A stretch of DNA of 64,000 nucleotides. Origin: Puniceibacterium sediminis. Its GTDB lineage: Bacteria > Pseudomonadota > Alphaproteobacteria > Rhodobacterales > Rhodobacteraceae. This document shows positions 1 through 9,512 of this stretch, one piece after another. The position numbers were made by a program, and so were the translations under genes. Where the stretch lies: NCBI RefSeq assembly GCF_900188035.1, contig NZ_FZNN01000016.1, positions 45,044-109,043 of the forward strand, in the 5' to 3' direction. The notes below the pieces were generated by a model that worked only from the letters and a program-made list of their open reading frames with translations, was not told the origin of the DNA and did not search any database. How positions within the stretch are numbered: position 1 is the first letter of the stretch; each line of letters starts with the position of its first letter.

Positions 1-140
1 TGGCGTATGCACAATAAGTGCGCCAAAATCTGGGGCGTCGCATATAGCGGCCCCCGAGTTCCGGCGAGTTATACAGACATTTACCTCTTTGTATTTCAAT
101 AGTGCACTACGACCATTGATTGACTTGACAAGAGGATGCC

Positions 141-344
141 ATGATAGAGCTGTTTTTTGTTACTTGCCTGAGCGTGTCCCCGACGGACTGTCAGGATCGC
201 AGCATGTTGTTTACAGACATCACACCGATGACTTGCATGATGGGCGCACAGCCTGAGCTCGCCAAATGGGCGAATGAACATCCCAACTGGCAGGTTGCCC
301 GTTGGAAATGCCAGATGCTGCGATCCGCCGAGGTCGAGGCCTGA
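141..344 (+). CDS. Small conserved hypothetical protein, 67 aa
   Basis: A 67-residue protein with a hydrophobic start (MIELFFVTCLS) and four cysteines, two of them in the stretches DCQDRS and TCMMG, plus a tail rich in W and K (WANEHPNW, ARWKC). It resembles a short uncharacterised family that I recall from many Rhodobacterales genomes, so I take it as real rather than noise. An AGAGGA Shine-Dalgarno lies about 5 nt upstream of the ATG. No enzymatic motif is visible. The cysteines could bind a metal or form disulfides, but that is a guess. It stands alone, convergent with the iclR gene that ends at 473; bases 345-472 hold nothing recognisable. Confidence 0.6.
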   Translation: MIELFFVTCLSVSPTDCQDRSMLFTDITPMTCMMGAQPELAKWANEHPNWQVARWKCQMLRSAEVEA

Positions 345-472
345 TGCGCATTACGCGGCCTTGTATGAATTGATACTGAATGCTGCGGCTTCCGGGCTGG
401 CATATCCAATTGCCACCTGCTGTCGTGGCATCTGATACGCATTCGGGGCGCGTGCTGACATCTGGGCCGAGC

Positions 473-1282
473 TTACAGGCTGCCGTTGATGGCCCGCGCG
501 GCTTCTGTTGCCAGCGGGGCCGCCTGCCTGACGAAATCCTCGGGCGTCCATTCGGACAGTGATCCGGCGACGTGGATCGCGCCCAGCGGCATTCCATCGC
601 GCCGGGTGACCGCGACGCCGATCGCCACCTCGCCCTGCACGAATTCGTCTATCACGACGGCATAACCGTCGGTTCGCGCCTGTCGCACAAGGGCCATTAC
701 CGCGTCGGGATCCGTCTCGGTCCTGGATGTGTATTTTTGCAGCGGTGCGCTCATTATGATCTCGCGGGCCTCGGCCTCGGGCAGCGCGGCAAGAACGGCA
801 CGGCCACCACCGGTGCAGTAGGTCGGGACGCTGTGGCCAACAAGGGTCGCATAAAAGGTTTCGCGCTTGCTTTGCATCCGCAGCGCATAGATCAGGCGGG
901 TTTCGTCATAGAGGCTGAAATCGACCCGTTCGCGGATCGTCTTGCGCAGTTCAAGCAGAACCGGCGTCGCCTTTTGCACAACGGGATCCAGACGCAACAG
1001 GTCCAGCGTGTGATCCAGTAGCCTGATGCCGGGCAGATACCCGCGATCATCCGCGCTGCGCCGCACATAGCCAAGAACCGTCAGCGTATGCACAAGACGC
1101 TGCGCCGCCGACCGGTCGATCCCGGCGCGCGTGGCAATCTCCGAAAGGCTGAGCGGGCCGCTTGCCTGATGGAAGGCGCTGAGCACCTGCATGGCCCGGG
1201 CGGCGGAGCGGACAAAGAGCCGGTCATCCTCTGCCTGAAAATTGGTCGGTCTGGGGGACTCGGCTCGAAGAATGCTGGGCAC
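473..1282 (-). CDS. IclR-family transcriptional regulator
   Basis: 269-aa IclR-type regulator: N-terminal winged helix-turn-helix (about residues 25-85, with LSLSEIATRAGIDRSAAQRL) and a C-terminal effector-binding domain containing CTGGGRAVLAALPE and a GEVAIGVAV stretch. The start is a GTG at 1282, preceded by AGAGG at a suitable distance; no better ATG is available. It is transcribed divergently from the M81 peptidase gene at 1416, so it is the natural local regulator of that long cluster. IclR proteins of this type bind small acids or amides and can act as repressors or activators; the ligand here is unknown. The 133-bp divergent gap carries a 16-bp palindrome that is its candidate operator. 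Confidence 0.9.
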   Translation of the reverse strand: MPSILRAESPRPTNFQAEDDRLFVRSAARAMQVLSAFHQASGPLSLSEIATRAGIDRSAAQRLVHTLTVLGYVRRSADDRGYLPGIRLLDHTLDLLRLDPVVQKATPVLLELRKTIRERVDFSLYDETRLIYALRMQSKRETFYATLVGHSVPTYCTGGGRAVLAALPEAEAREIIMSAPLQKYTSRTETDPDAVMALVRQARTDGYAVVIDEFVQGEVAIGVAVTRRDGMPLGAIHVAGSLSEWTPEDFVRQAAPLATEAARAINGSL

Positions 1283-1333
1283 TGAAAACCTCTGACTTGA
1301 CTAATCTTGAAATGGGTTCGTATGATCTGTCAG

Positions 1334-1349
1334 CGATATAAATATATCG
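1334..1349. promoter_or_regulatory. Candidate IclR operator (palindrome)
   Basis: Perfect dyad CGATATA-AA-TATATCG in the divergent gap between iclR (start 1282) and the M81 gene (start 1416). The heptamer AGCGATA that begins the left arm recurs at 1353-1359. The AT-rich palindrome stands out in GC-rich surroundings and is placed where a divergent regulator would bind. Binding is inferred. Confidence 0.45.
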
Positions 1350-1415
1350 ACTAGCGATACGCAAGAATGATCTTCCCCAAACCGGCCAAGATCGAAATTC
1401 GACTGAGAGGTCTGT

Positions 1416-2942
1416 ATGAGAGTCGCCCTGGCTGGCTTTCTTCACGAAACAAATACATTCGCCCCGGCGCGGGCGGATTTCCCAGCCTTCCAGTTTGGCG
1501 GCGGCTACATTCCCATGACGCGCGGACCGGCAATGATCGACGCGGCGCGTGGCGTGAACCTTGGCATTTCGGGTGCGCTGTCGGTGTCGGACGATCTTGG
1601 TTGGGACGTGGTGCCGGTGCTTTGGGCCGGGGCGATCCCCTCCGCCCATGTGACACGTGACGCGTTCGAGCAGATAGCCGATGAAATCGTGGCCGGTGTC
1701 GCCGGGGCAGGGCCGCTTGACGGGGTGTTCCTGGATCTGCACGGCGCCATGGTTGCCGAACATCTTGACGACGGAGAAGAAGAGATTGCCCGGCGCGTCC
1801 GCGCAGCCGTCGGGCCGGACATGCCCATCGCTGCGGCGCTGGACCTGCATGGCAACATCTCTGAGCAGTTTGTCAGCCTTGTCGATGTTCTGGTGGGTTT
1901 TCGCACCTATCCGCATGTGGACATGGCGGCCACCGGGGCCGCTGCCGCGCGCCTGCTGGACGGCATCATGACCACCGGCACGCGCCCGGCCAAGGCGTTC
2001 CGGCGCATGTCCTACCTTGTGCCGATCCCGTTTCAGACCACGGATATGGCGCCAGCGGATCGGCTCTATGCCGGGCTGGCCACTGCGGATGTTCTGACCG
2101 CATCGTTGTTCATGGGGTTTCCGGCGGCGGATATTCCCGATTGTGGGCCGACCGCCATCACATTCGCCGAAACGCAGGAGGCAGCGAACCGCGCGGCCGA
2201 CGCGATTGCCGCCGCCTATGAGGCTGCGGAACCAGAGTTTGACAATCTGACCTATACCCCCGCCGAAGCGGTTGAACAGGCCGCACTGCTGGCGCAGCAA
2301 GAGGGCAGGGGACCAGTGGTCATTGCCGATACGCAGGACAATCCCGGGGCCGGGGGCGTTTCCGCCACCACGGGAATGCTGCGCGCCCTGCTGGACGCGG
2401 ATGCGCAAAAGGCTGCCATCGGTCTGATCGTCGACCCAGTTACCGCGCAACAGGCACATGACGCAGGGCAGGGGGCCATCGCCCGGTTCCGCATTGGCGG
2501 TCACCCCGGGCTGCCCGACGACGCGCCGGTCGAGGTCGATGCCGTGGTCGAAGCACTCTCAACCGGCAAGCTGAGTGCGACCGGCCCTTACTATGGCGGC
2601 ACCCGTCTGGACCTTGGCCCTTCTGCCTGCCTGCGGATCGGCGGTGTGCGCGTCGTCGTCACCAGCCGCATCGCGCAGATGGCCGACCGCGAGATGTTCC
2701 GTTTTGTGGGCATCGGCCCCGAGGATCAGGATATCCTTGTGGTGAAAAGCTCGACCCATTTCCGGGCGGATTTCGCGCCGATCGCGCGCGATATCCTTGT
2801 GGCCTGCGCGCCCGGCCCGATGCCGTTCAACCCCGCCGACCTGCCGTTCACACGGCTGAATCCGGGTTTGCGGCTATCCCCCAACGGTCCCGCCTTTGGG
2901 ACTGCGCGTGCCAAAGGGGTGCGCCCTGACCCCGGCGGTTAA
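1416..2942 (+). CDS. M81-family (MlrC-like) metallopeptidase
   Basis: 508-aa member of the M81/DUF1485 family, whose name-giving member is microcystinase C (MlrC), a zinc enzyme that acts on linearised microcystin and its tetrapeptide product. The N-terminus FLHETNTFAPARADF is typical, followed by DLHGAM (about residue 109) and LDLHGNIS (about 143), which should contribute metal ligands. The C-terminal MlrC_C half contains NPGAGGVSATTGMLRALL. Length fits the family. The ATG at 1416 follows GAGAGG. No signal peptide is seen, so it should act in the cytoplasm on imported material. It is the first gene of a cluster continuing with an ABC importer 50 nt downstream. The true substrate is unknown; many family members occur in bacteria that do not degrade microcystin. 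Confidence 0.88.
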   Translation: MRVALAGFLHETNTFAPARADFPAFQFGGGYIPMTRGPAMIDAARGVNLGISGALSVSDDLGWDVVPVLWAGAIPSAHVTRDAFEQIADEIVAGVAGAGPLDGVFLDLHGAMVAEHLDDGEEEIARRVRAAVGPDMPIAAALDLHGNISEQFVSLVDVLVGFRTYPHVDMAATGAAAARLLDGIMTTGTRPAKAFRRMSYLVPIPFQTTDMAPADRLYAGLATADVLTASLFMGFPAADIPDCGPTAITFAETQEAANRAADAIAAAYEAAEPEFDNLTYTPAEAVEQAALLAQQEGRGPVVIADTQDNPGAGGVSATTGMLRALLDADAQKAAIGLIVDPVTAQQAHDAGQGAIARFRIGGHPGLPDDAPVEVDAVVEALSTGKLSATGPYYGGTRLDLGPSACLRIGGVRVVVTSRIAQMADREMFRFVGIGPEDQDILVVKSSTHFRADFAPIARDILVACAPGPMPFNPADLPFTRLNPGLRLSPNGPAFGTARAKGVRPDPGG

Positions 2943-2992
2943 ACCGGCGCGGTCCAATACCATCAAAACGACAACCAACATGGGAAACACAA

Positions 2993-4603
2993 ATGCTGAC
3001 CTTGAGATCCGCACTGAAAGAAACCCGCGGCCTTGCCGCCGCGCTGCTGACCGGGACCGCGCTGCTTGCGCCCGTCGCCCTGTCGGCACAAGAGGACACA
3101 AGCACCATCACCGCCGTGATGCACTCGGGCCTGCGTGTCCTTGACCCGGTTATCACGACCGCACATATCACGCGCGACCACGGCTACATGATCTATGACG
3201 TGCTGACGGCGGTCGACGCCGATTTCGCGCCGCAGCCGCAGATGGCAAGCTGGGAGATTTCCGAGGATGGCCTGACCTATACGTTCACCCTGCGTGACGG
3301 GCTGATGTTCCACGACGGCGCGCCGGTGACAGGTGCCGATGTGGTTGCCTCGCTCAGCCGCTGGGGCAAGCGTGATTCCGGTGGTCAGCTGATCTTTGAC
3401 GTGACCGCAAGCCTCGAATCCCCGGACGAGAAAACCATCGTCTGGACCCTGACCGAACCGTTCGCGCCGCTGCTGGACGTGATTTCCAAGCAGTCCGCCG
3501 TTCCGCCCTTCATCATGCCCGCGCGTGTGGCGGCGACGTCTTCGGACGAGACGATCACCGAATATGTAGGCTCCGGCCCCTTTGTGTTCAACGAAGCGGA
3601 ATACGAACCCGGCGTGAACGTGACCTATGACAAGTTCGACGGCTACGTGCCGCGCGACGAACCGGCGTCCTGGATGGCCGGTGGCAAGGTCGTGACCGTG
3701 GACAAGGTTGTCTGGACGACGATGCCGGATGCCCTGACTGCGATCAACGCGCTGTCAGCGGGCGAGATCGACTATCTTGAGCAGGTGCAGATCGACCTGC
3801 TGCCGATCCTGCAAAGCAACCCGGATGTCACCGTCGAAAAGCGCGATGAGCTGGGTTATGTGACCATCGGGCGGCCGAACTTCCTCCACCCTCCGTTTGA
3901 CAACAAACTGATCCGTCAGGCTGCGATGGCCGCACTGGATCAGGAATCCATGCTGGCGACGATGCAGGGCGACCCCGCATATTACAACGTTTGCGGCGCG
4001 ATCTTTGGCTGCTCCACACCGCTGGGTGACGAATCCGGTTCGGAACTCGTGACCGGTGGCGCGAATATCGAAAAGGCCAAGGCCCTGCTGGAAGAGGCCG
4101 GATATGACGGCACACCCATCGTGCTGATGGCGCCGACGGATGTGACCAGCCTGATCAACCAGCCGGTCGTGGCCGCACAGGCGCTGCGCGAAGCAGGGTT
4201 CGAGGTCGATATGCAGTCGATGGACTGGCAGTCGGTCGTTCAGCGCCGCGCCCAGCAAAGCCCGGTGTCCGAAGGTGGTTGGAACATGTTCTTCACCAAC
4301 TGGATGGTCCCCGAAGTGTCTGATCCGCTGATCAACGTGATGGTCAACGGACGCGGCGACGACGCATGGTTCGGCTGGCCCACAGATCCCGAGATCGAAG
4401 AGCTGCGCGCCGATTTCGTTGCCGCCAAGGATGCCGCGACCCAGAAAGAGGTGGCCGTCAAGATCCAGGAACACGTGATGGACAACGTGAACTACATCAT
4501 GATGGGCGAATACCTGATCCCTCAGGCGCGCCGGAACACCCTGCAGAACATGATCCCGTCGCCGGTTCCGGTCTTCTGGAACGTGACCAAAGCAGCGGAG
4601 TGA
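2993..4603 (+). CDS. ABC transporter substrate-binding protein, peptide/nickel (family 5)
   Basis: 536-aa periplasmic binding protein of the DppA/OppA type (SBP_bac_5). A Sec signal peptide covers about residues 1-32, ending LLAPVALSA-Q. The family hallmarks are visible: LEPF-like EPFAPLLDV, the block YTFTLRDGLMFHDGAPVTGADVV split over residues about 95-118, and GSGPF. It delivers its ligand to the permeases encoded downstream. Two cysteines (VCGAIFGC) lie in the second lobe and may form a disulfide. A 9-bp GC-rich stem-loop follows the stop codon before the permease genes, which fits higher expression of the binding protein than of the membrane parts. Ligand inferred only from context: a peptide, gamma-glutamyl or N-acyl compound. 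Confidence 0.9.
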   Translation: MLTLRSALKETRGLAAALLTGTALLAPVALSAQEDTSTITAVMHSGLRVLDPVITTAHITRDHGYMIYDVLTAVDADFAPQPQMASWEISEDGLTYTFTLRDGLMFHDGAPVTGADVVASLSRWGKRDSGGQLIFDVTASLESPDEKTIVWTLTEPFAPLLDVISKQSAVPPFIMPARVAATSSDETITEYVGSGPFVFNEAEYEPGVNVTYDKFDGYVPRDEPASWMAGGKVVTVDKVVWTTMPDALTAINALSAGEIDYLEQVQIDLLPILQSNPDVTVEKRDELGYVTIGRPNFLHPPFDNKLIRQAAMAALDQESMLATMQGDPAYYNVCGAIFGCSTPLGDESGSELVTGGANIEKAKALLEEAGYDGTPIVLMAPTDVTSLINQPVVAAQALREAGFEVDMQSMDWQSVVQRRAQQSPVSEGGWNMFFTNWMVPEVSDPLINVMVNGRGDDAWFGWPTDPEIEELRADFVAAKDAATQKEVAVKIQEHVMDNVNYIMMGEYLIPQARRNTLQNMIPSPVPVFWNVTKAAE

Positions 4604-4611
4604 TCCGCATC

Positions 4612-4636
4612 GGAGGGCGCGCCATCTGCGCCCTCC
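4612..4636 (+). promoter_or_regulatory. Intra-operon stem-loop after binding-protein gene
   Basis: GGAGGGCGC (4612-4620), a 7-nt loop, then GCGCCCTCC (4628-4636): a perfect 9-bp stem without a following T-run, 8 nt after the SBP stop codon. It is more likely an mRNA-stabilising or attenuating element than a full terminator. Confidence 0.55.
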
Positions 4637-4730
4637 ACCCCGCGCCTGCGCGCTGAACCACCCCGACTGACGTTCCGAAATCACGTCGTCCCCCGTCAAG
4701 GCCCGACCCCCGTCAAGGAGTGCCCAGAGC

Positions 4731-5672
4731 ATGTTCCTCTACATCCTCAAGCGTGTGCTGGCGACGATCCCGGTGATGGTGATTGTTGCCATCTTCGTGT
4801 TCCTGCTGCTGCGCCTCACGCCGGGCGATCCGGCAGCTATTCTGGCCGGGGACGCTGCCACACCAGCTCAGCTTGAGCGCATCCGCGACAGGCTGGGCCT
4901 GAACGATCCGCTGCTGACGCAGTTCTTCACCTGGATGGGCCAGTTGCTGCGCGGCGATCTGGGTGTGTCGCTGCTGTCCAACACATCCGTCGCGGGCATG
5001 CTGGCCGACCGGCTGGGCCCGACCATCAATATCGCGCTGATGACCATCGTGATTTCGGTCGCTATGGCCGTTCCGATGGGGGTGATCGCCGCATGGCGCC
5101 ACCGCACCTGGGTCGATTTCCTTGTTATGTCATTCTCGGTCCTAGGCTTTTCCGTGCCGGTCTTTGTCATCGGCTACATCCTGATCCAGATCTTTGCGAT
5201 CGATCTGCGCTGGGTCCCGGTGCAGGGCTACAAATCGCCCGCCGAAGGGTTTGGTGCCTTCTTCAGCCGCGCGATCCTGCCGTCGCTCACGCTCGCCACG
5301 ATCTACATCGCGCTGATCGCGCGGATGACGCGCGCCTCCATGCTTGAGGTCCTGGGCGAGGATTACATCCGCACCGCCCGCGCCAAGGGCGTGCGCGAAA
5401 ACGTCGTGCTGTTCCGCCATGCCCTGCGTAATGCCGCGGTGCCGATCCTGACGATCATCGGCACCGGCTTTGCGCTGCTGATTTCCGGCGTGGTGGTGAC
5501 CGAGTCGGTGTTCAACATTCCCGGCATCGGGCGGCTGACGGTCGATGCGATCCTCGCGCGCGATTATCCGGTGATCCAGGCGATGATCCTGCTGACGGCG
5601 GGCATCTACGTCTTTGTGAACCTGCTTGTCGACGTCTCATATTCCTTCTTCGATCCAAGGATCCGCTACTGA
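4731..5672 (+). CDS. Dipeptide-type ABC transporter permease (DppB-like)
   Basis: 313-aa inner-membrane permease, BPD_transp_1 family. Begins MFLYILKRVLATIPVMVIVA, the usual first membrane helix of DppB/OppB proteins. It has about six membrane segments, the periplasmic block LRLTPGDPAAILAG, and the EAA cytoplasmic loop DYIRTARAKGVRENVVLFRHALRN split around residues 207-230, which docks on the ATPase. The C-terminus YSFFDPRIRY is the standard DppB ending. It forms a heterodimer with the product of the next gene, whose ATG follows one base after this stop. Confidence 0.93.
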   Translation: MFLYILKRVLATIPVMVIVAIFVFLLLRLTPGDPAAILAGDAATPAQLERIRDRLGLNDPLLTQFFTWMGQLLRGDLGVSLLSNTSVAGMLADRLGPTINIALMTIVISVAMAVPMGVIAAWRHRTWVDFLVMSFSVLGFSVPVFVIGYILIQIFAIDLRWVPVQGYKSPAEGFGAFFSRAILPSLTLATIYIALIARMTRASMLEVLGEDYIRTARAKGVRENVVLFRHALRNAAVPILTIIGTGFALLISGVVVTESVFNIPGIGRLTVDAILARDYPVIQAMILLTAGIYVFVNLLVDVSYSFFDPRIRY

Positions 5673-5673
5673 C

Positions 5674-6561
5674 ATGACTGAGATCCCAACATCGCGACAC
5701 AGCGCCTTTCAGGTGCTGACCGGTCTGTTTTCCCTGCCTGCGGGTGCGCGCATCGGTATCGGCCCGATGATCGCGGCGGTGATCCTTGTGGTCATCGTGC
5801 TCGCCGCAGTGCTTGCCCCGCTATATGTGCCCTATGACCCGCTTTCGATGGATGCCATGGCCCGGCTCAAACCCCCGTCCGAGGCGCATCTTCTGGGCAC
5901 TGATCCTTACGGTCGCGACACGTTCAGCCGTGTGATGACCGGCGGACGCGTTTCCCTGCTGATCGGCATCGGCGCGGCGGTGGTCAGCGTTGCGGTCGGC
6001 CTGATGATCGGCCTTGTTGCCGGGTTCTTCCGGGTGGCCGATGGCGTGATCATGCGGATCATGGACAGCCTCATGGCGATCCCGGCGATCCTCCTGGCCA
6101 TCGCGCTGGTGGCGCTGAACGAGCCAAGCCTGTCTTCGGTCATCATCGCGATCACGGTGCCAGAGGTGCCGCGCGTCGTGCGCCTTGTCCGGTCCGTCGT
6201 CCTGTCCGCGCGTGAAGAACCCTATGTCGAGGCTGCCATCGCGCTGGGATCGTCGATGCCAAAGATCCTGATCCAGCATCTGATGCCCAACACCTTTGCG
6301 CCGCTGATCGTGCAGGGCACCTATATCTGCGCCTCTGCCATTTTGATCGAAGCGATCCTGTCGTTTCTCGGGGCGGGTGTTTCGACCGAGATCCCGACAT
6401 GGGGCAACATCATGGCCGAGGGTCGCGTTTATTTTCAGATCAAGCCGGGGCTGATCTTCTGGCCGGGGCTGCTGCTGTCGTTGTGCATCCTGTCGATCAA
6501 CCTGCTGGGTGACACGGCGCGCGATCTGCTCGACCCACGCATGAAAAAGCGGGAGGGCTGA
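5674..6561 (+). CDS. Dipeptide-type ABC transporter permease (DppC-like)
   Basis: 295-aa permease partner of the upstream DppB-like protein. It shows the DppC hallmarks: a single N-terminal helix (MIAAVILVVIVLAAVLAPLY), the LLGTDPYGRDTFSRVMTGGR motif (about residues 74-93), and the EAA loop REEPYVEAAIALGSS with a following H-LMPN. The C-terminus is LLDPRMKK. The start is taken at 5674, one base after the preceding stop; an upstream in-frame ATG at 5626 would overlap the dppB-like gene by 47 nt and adds no family-like sequence. Confidence 0.92.
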   Translation: MTEIPTSRHSAFQVLTGLFSLPAGARIGIGPMIAAVILVVIVLAAVLAPLYVPYDPLSMDAMARLKPPSEAHLLGTDPYGRDTFSRVMTGGRVSLLIGIGAAVVSVAVGLMIGLVAGFFRVADGVIMRIMDSLMAIPAILLAIALVALNEPSLSSVIIAITVPEVPRVVRLVRSVVLSAREEPYVEAAIALGSSMPKILIQHLMPNTFAPLIVQGTYICASAILIEAILSFLGAGVSTEIPTWGNIMAEGRVYFQIKPGLIFWPGLLLSLCILSINLLGDTARDLLDPRMKKREG

Positions 6562-6564
6562 GCG

Positions 6565-8250
6565 ATGGAGTTCAAATCCAGAGACTTCAGCGCGGCGAAG
6601 CGCATCCTCAAGATCCGCAAGTTGAATGTGGGCCTGACCGGGCGTCCGAAGGCGGCACCGGTGCTTGACGGGATCGACCTTGATATCCGGGCGGGTGAAA
6701 CGCACTGCCTTGTGGGGGAATCCGGGTCGGGTAAATCCGTCACCTCGCTGGCGGCGATGGGTCTGCTGCCCCCGGACGCGCTGGAAATCCAGAGCGGGCT
6801 GATCGACCTTGAAGGGTTCGACATCACCGCGGCAAGGCCCGCGCAGATGCGCGAATTGCGTGCCCGCCGCATCGCGATGATCTTTCAGGAGCCGATGACG
6901 GCGCTCAACCCCGTGCTGCGGGTGGGTGAACAGATCGAAGAAGTGCTGAACATGCACACGGACCTGTCGACCGCTGATGCCAAGGCGCGCACCATCGACA
7001 TGATGGAACAGGTGCATCTGCCCGACGTGCAGCGCATCTATTCCGCCTTCCCGCACCAGCTTTCGGGCGGACAGCGCCAGCGCATCATGATCGCCATGGC
7101 GCTGATCCTCGACCCCGATCTGCTTATCGCGGATGAACCGACAACGGCGCTGGATGTGACGACGCAGTTGCAGATCCTGAAACTGATCGCCGAAATGCAG
7201 GAACGCCACGGCACCGCTGTTCTGTTCATCACCCATGACATGGGCGTCGTGGCCGAAATCGCCGACACGGTCAGCGTGATGCAAAAGGGCCGGATCGTGG
7301 AATCCGCGCCGATCCGGGATCTGCTGACCCATCCAAAGGAAGACTATACCAAAAAGCTGTTGAAGGCTGTTCCCAATCTTGCCCCGCGCCCGTCACGCGG
7401 GGTGTCCGCCAAAAGCGATGTGATCACCGTTGCAGGGCTGGACATGACCTATGGCGGTGGTGGCTTCTTTCGCAAATCCGAAGGGGTGAAGGCCGCGCGC
7501 GACGTGAATTTCACGATTGCACCGGGCCGCACGCTGGGCATCGTGGGGGAATCCGGTTCGGGTAAATCCACCGTGGCGCGCTGTATCATGCGGCTGATAG
7601 ACCCAACGGCAGGCAAGGTCACCGTCGCGGGCACCGAAATCGCCCAGCTGTCACGCCGCCAGCTGCAACCGCATCGCAAGCATTTCCAGATCGTGTTTCA
7701 GGATCCCTACCGCTCGCTCAACCCGCGCTGGACCGTGGCGCGCAGCCTGTGCGAGGGGCCGATCAATTTCGGCACGCCCCGAGATGCGGCGATGGATCAT
7801 GCCGCCGAGCTGATGGAGTTGGTGGACCTGCCGCGCGACGCGCTGGACCGTTATCCGCACCAGTTTTCCGGTGGCCAGCGTCAGCGCATCGCCATCGCCC
7901 GCGCCGTCGCTATGAAGCCCGACCTGCTGGTCGCGGACGAAGCCGTATCGGCGCTGGATGTGAGCGTGCAGGCGCAGGTGCTGGACCTGCTTGACGACAT
8001 TCAGGAAAAGTTCGGCGTTGCCATGCTGTTCATCACCCACGACCTGCGCGTCGCGGCGCAGATCTGCGACGAGGTGCTGGTGATGCAAAAGGGTCTTGTG
8101 GTCGAACACGGCCCGGCAGGAGGGGTCCTGTCGAACCCTACGCATGAGTATACCCGAAACCTGATCGAGGCGGCGCCGGGTCGCCGCTGGGATTTTGCCA
8201 ATTTCCGCGCGCTCGACAGCGCGCCCGCCAACCAAGGAGCCACCGCATGA
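6565..8250 (+). CDS. Fused double ABC ATPase (DppD-DppF type)
   Basis: 561-aa cytoplasmic protein with two complete nucleotide-binding domains in tandem, supplying both ATPases of the importer in one chain. Domain 1: Walker [10 protein letters not shown] at about residue 51, signature LSGGQRQR, Walker [13 protein letters not shown]. Domain 2: Walker [10 protein letters not shown] at about 328, signature FSGGQRQR, Walker [13 protein letters not shown]. The second Walker B has DEAVSALD rather than the common DEPTSALD, but the catalytic Glu is kept. An oligopeptide_transporter C-terminal-like linker ([12 protein letters not shown]) follows domain 1. The gene starts 3 nt after dppC-like and overlaps the M20 gene by 4 nt, so translation is coupled. 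Confidence 0.93.
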   Translation: MEFKSRDFSAAKRILKIRKLNVGLTGRPKAAPVLDGIDLDIRAGETHCLVGESGSGKSVTSLAAMGLLPPDALEIQSGLIDLEGFDITAARPAQMRELRARRIAMIFQEPMTALNPVLRVGEQIEEVLNMHTDLSTADAKARTIDMMEQVHLPDVQRIYSAFPHQLSGGQRQRIMIAMALILDPDLLIADEPTTALDVTTQLQILKLIAEMQERHGTAVLFITHDMGVVAEIADTVSVMQKGRIVESAPIRDLLTHPKEDYTKKLLKAVPNLAPRPSRGVSAKSDVITVAGLDMTYGGGGFFRKSEGVKAARDVNFTIAPGRTLGIVGESGSGKSTVARCIMRLIDPTAGKVTVAGTEIAQLSRRQLQPHRKHFQIVFQDPYRSLNPRWTVARSLCEGPINFGTPRDAAMDHAAELMELVDLPRDALDRYPHQFSGGQRQRIAIARAVAMKPDLLVADEAVSALDVSVQAQVLDLLDDIQEKFGVAMLFITHDLRVAAQICDEVLVMQKGLVVEHGPAGGVLSNPTHEYTRNLIEAAPGRRWDFANFRALDSAPANQGATA

Positions 8251-9422
8251 GCGTCATCCCCGGAATCGAGGCTTTTGCCGACGATCTAACAGCGATCCGT
8301 CAGGATTTTCACGCCCACCCAGAACTGGGGTTCGAAGAGATCCGCACATCGGGGATCGTTTCCGAAAAGCTGCGCGCCTATGGCGTGGACGAGGTACACG
8401 AAGGCATCGGCGGCACCGGTGTGGTGGGGCTGATCCGGGGGCAGGGGGGTGGCAATCGCCGCGTCGGCCTGCGCGCCGATATGGACGCCCTGCCGATCCA
8501 CGAGGCGTCCGGCGTTCCTTTCGCCTCGACCAACCTTGGTCGCATGCACGCCTGCGGCCATGACGGGCACACAACCATGTTGCTGGGCGCGGCGCGCTAT
8601 CTGGCCGATACACGCGACTTTGACGGCACCGTCGTGCTGATTTTCCAACCGGCCGAAGAGGGTCTGGGCGGCGCACGCCGCATGATCTCCGAGGGGCTGT
8701 TCGACAAATTCCCTTGTGATGAAATCTACGGAATGCACAACGATCCGAATTCCGAACCCGGCGTGGTCAGTGTGACCCCCGGCCCGGCGATGGCGGGGGC
8801 GTCGTTTTTTGACATCACGATCAAGGGCACTGGCAGCCACGCCGCCATGCCGCATCAGTCCAGGGATGCCATCGTTATCGGCACCACGCTGGTGCAGCAG
8901 TTGCAGACGATCATCAGCCGCAACACCCCACCCACCAAACCGGCCGTCCTGTCGGTGACGAAATTCAACTCTGGATCGGCCTATAACGTGGTGCCGGACA
9001 CGGCGACCATCGCGGGAACGATCCGTTATTTCCACGCCGAAGTGTCGGAAATGGCAAACCAGCGTATCCGCGAACTCTGCGCCGGGATGGCACAGGCCTA
9101 CGGGGTCGAAATCTCGGTCGATCTGCGCAATGTCTTTGATGTGCTGATGAACGATCCCGACCTCACCACCGCCTATGTTGCCGCTGCGGCGGGCGTGGTC
9201 GGCGCTGATATGGCGTCGGAATCCACCGAACAGGCGACGGGTTCCGAGGATTTCGCCGACATGCTCAAGGTCGTGCCCGGCGCCTATTGCCGCGTGGGTC
9301 ATGCCGGCAGCATCCCGCTGCACAACCCTGCCTTTGTGCTCGACGATGCGATCCTGCCTGTGGGCGCCTCGATCTATGCCCGCATCGTCGAGACGCGCCT
9401 GCCGATAGGGGGCGCCGCCTAG
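8247..9422 (+). CDS. M20D-family amidohydrolase (hippurate hydrolase-like)
   Basis: 391-aa di-metal amidohydrolase of the M20D group (HipO, IAA-amino-acid hydrolase, N-acyl-amino-acid deacylase). The metal-binding motif MHACGHDGH is complete (H101, C103, H105, D106), and the catalytic pair is E137-E138 in QPAEEG. The dimerisation domain sits in the middle (about 180-295), with GSHAAMPHQSRDAI. The product should hydrolyse an N-acyl amino acid, or the amide end of an imported molecule, in the cytoplasm. Its ATG overlaps the stop of the ATPase gene (ATGA). A second, differently built M20 enzyme follows, so the pathway probably removes two separate amide-linked groups. Confidence 0.92.
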   Translation: MSVIPGIEAFADDLTAIRQDFHAHPELGFEEIRTSGIVSEKLRAYGVDEVHEGIGGTGVVGLIRGQGGGNRRVGLRADMDALPIHEASGVPFASTNLGRMHACGHDGHTTMLLGAARYLADTRDFDGTVVLIFQPAEEGLGGARRMISEGLFDKFPCDEIYGMHNDPNSEPGVVSVTPGPAMAGASFFDITIKGTGSHAAMPHQSRDAIVIGTTLVQQLQTIISRNTPPTKPAVLSVTKFNSGSAYNVVPDTATIAGTIRYFHAEVSEMANQRIRELCAGMAQAYGVEISVDLRNVFDVLMNDPDLTTAYVAAAAGVVGADMASESTEQATGSEDFADMLKVVPGAYCRVGHAGSIPLHNPAFVLDDAILPVGASIYARIVETRLPIGGAA

Positions 9423-9512
9423 GGCCGGGGACACGACCCCTGCTTCTTCTGTTTCCAAATACGCAAAATCCCCCGGCAGGCCCTGCACGCAGGCCGGGAA
9501 AGGAGCCGCCTC

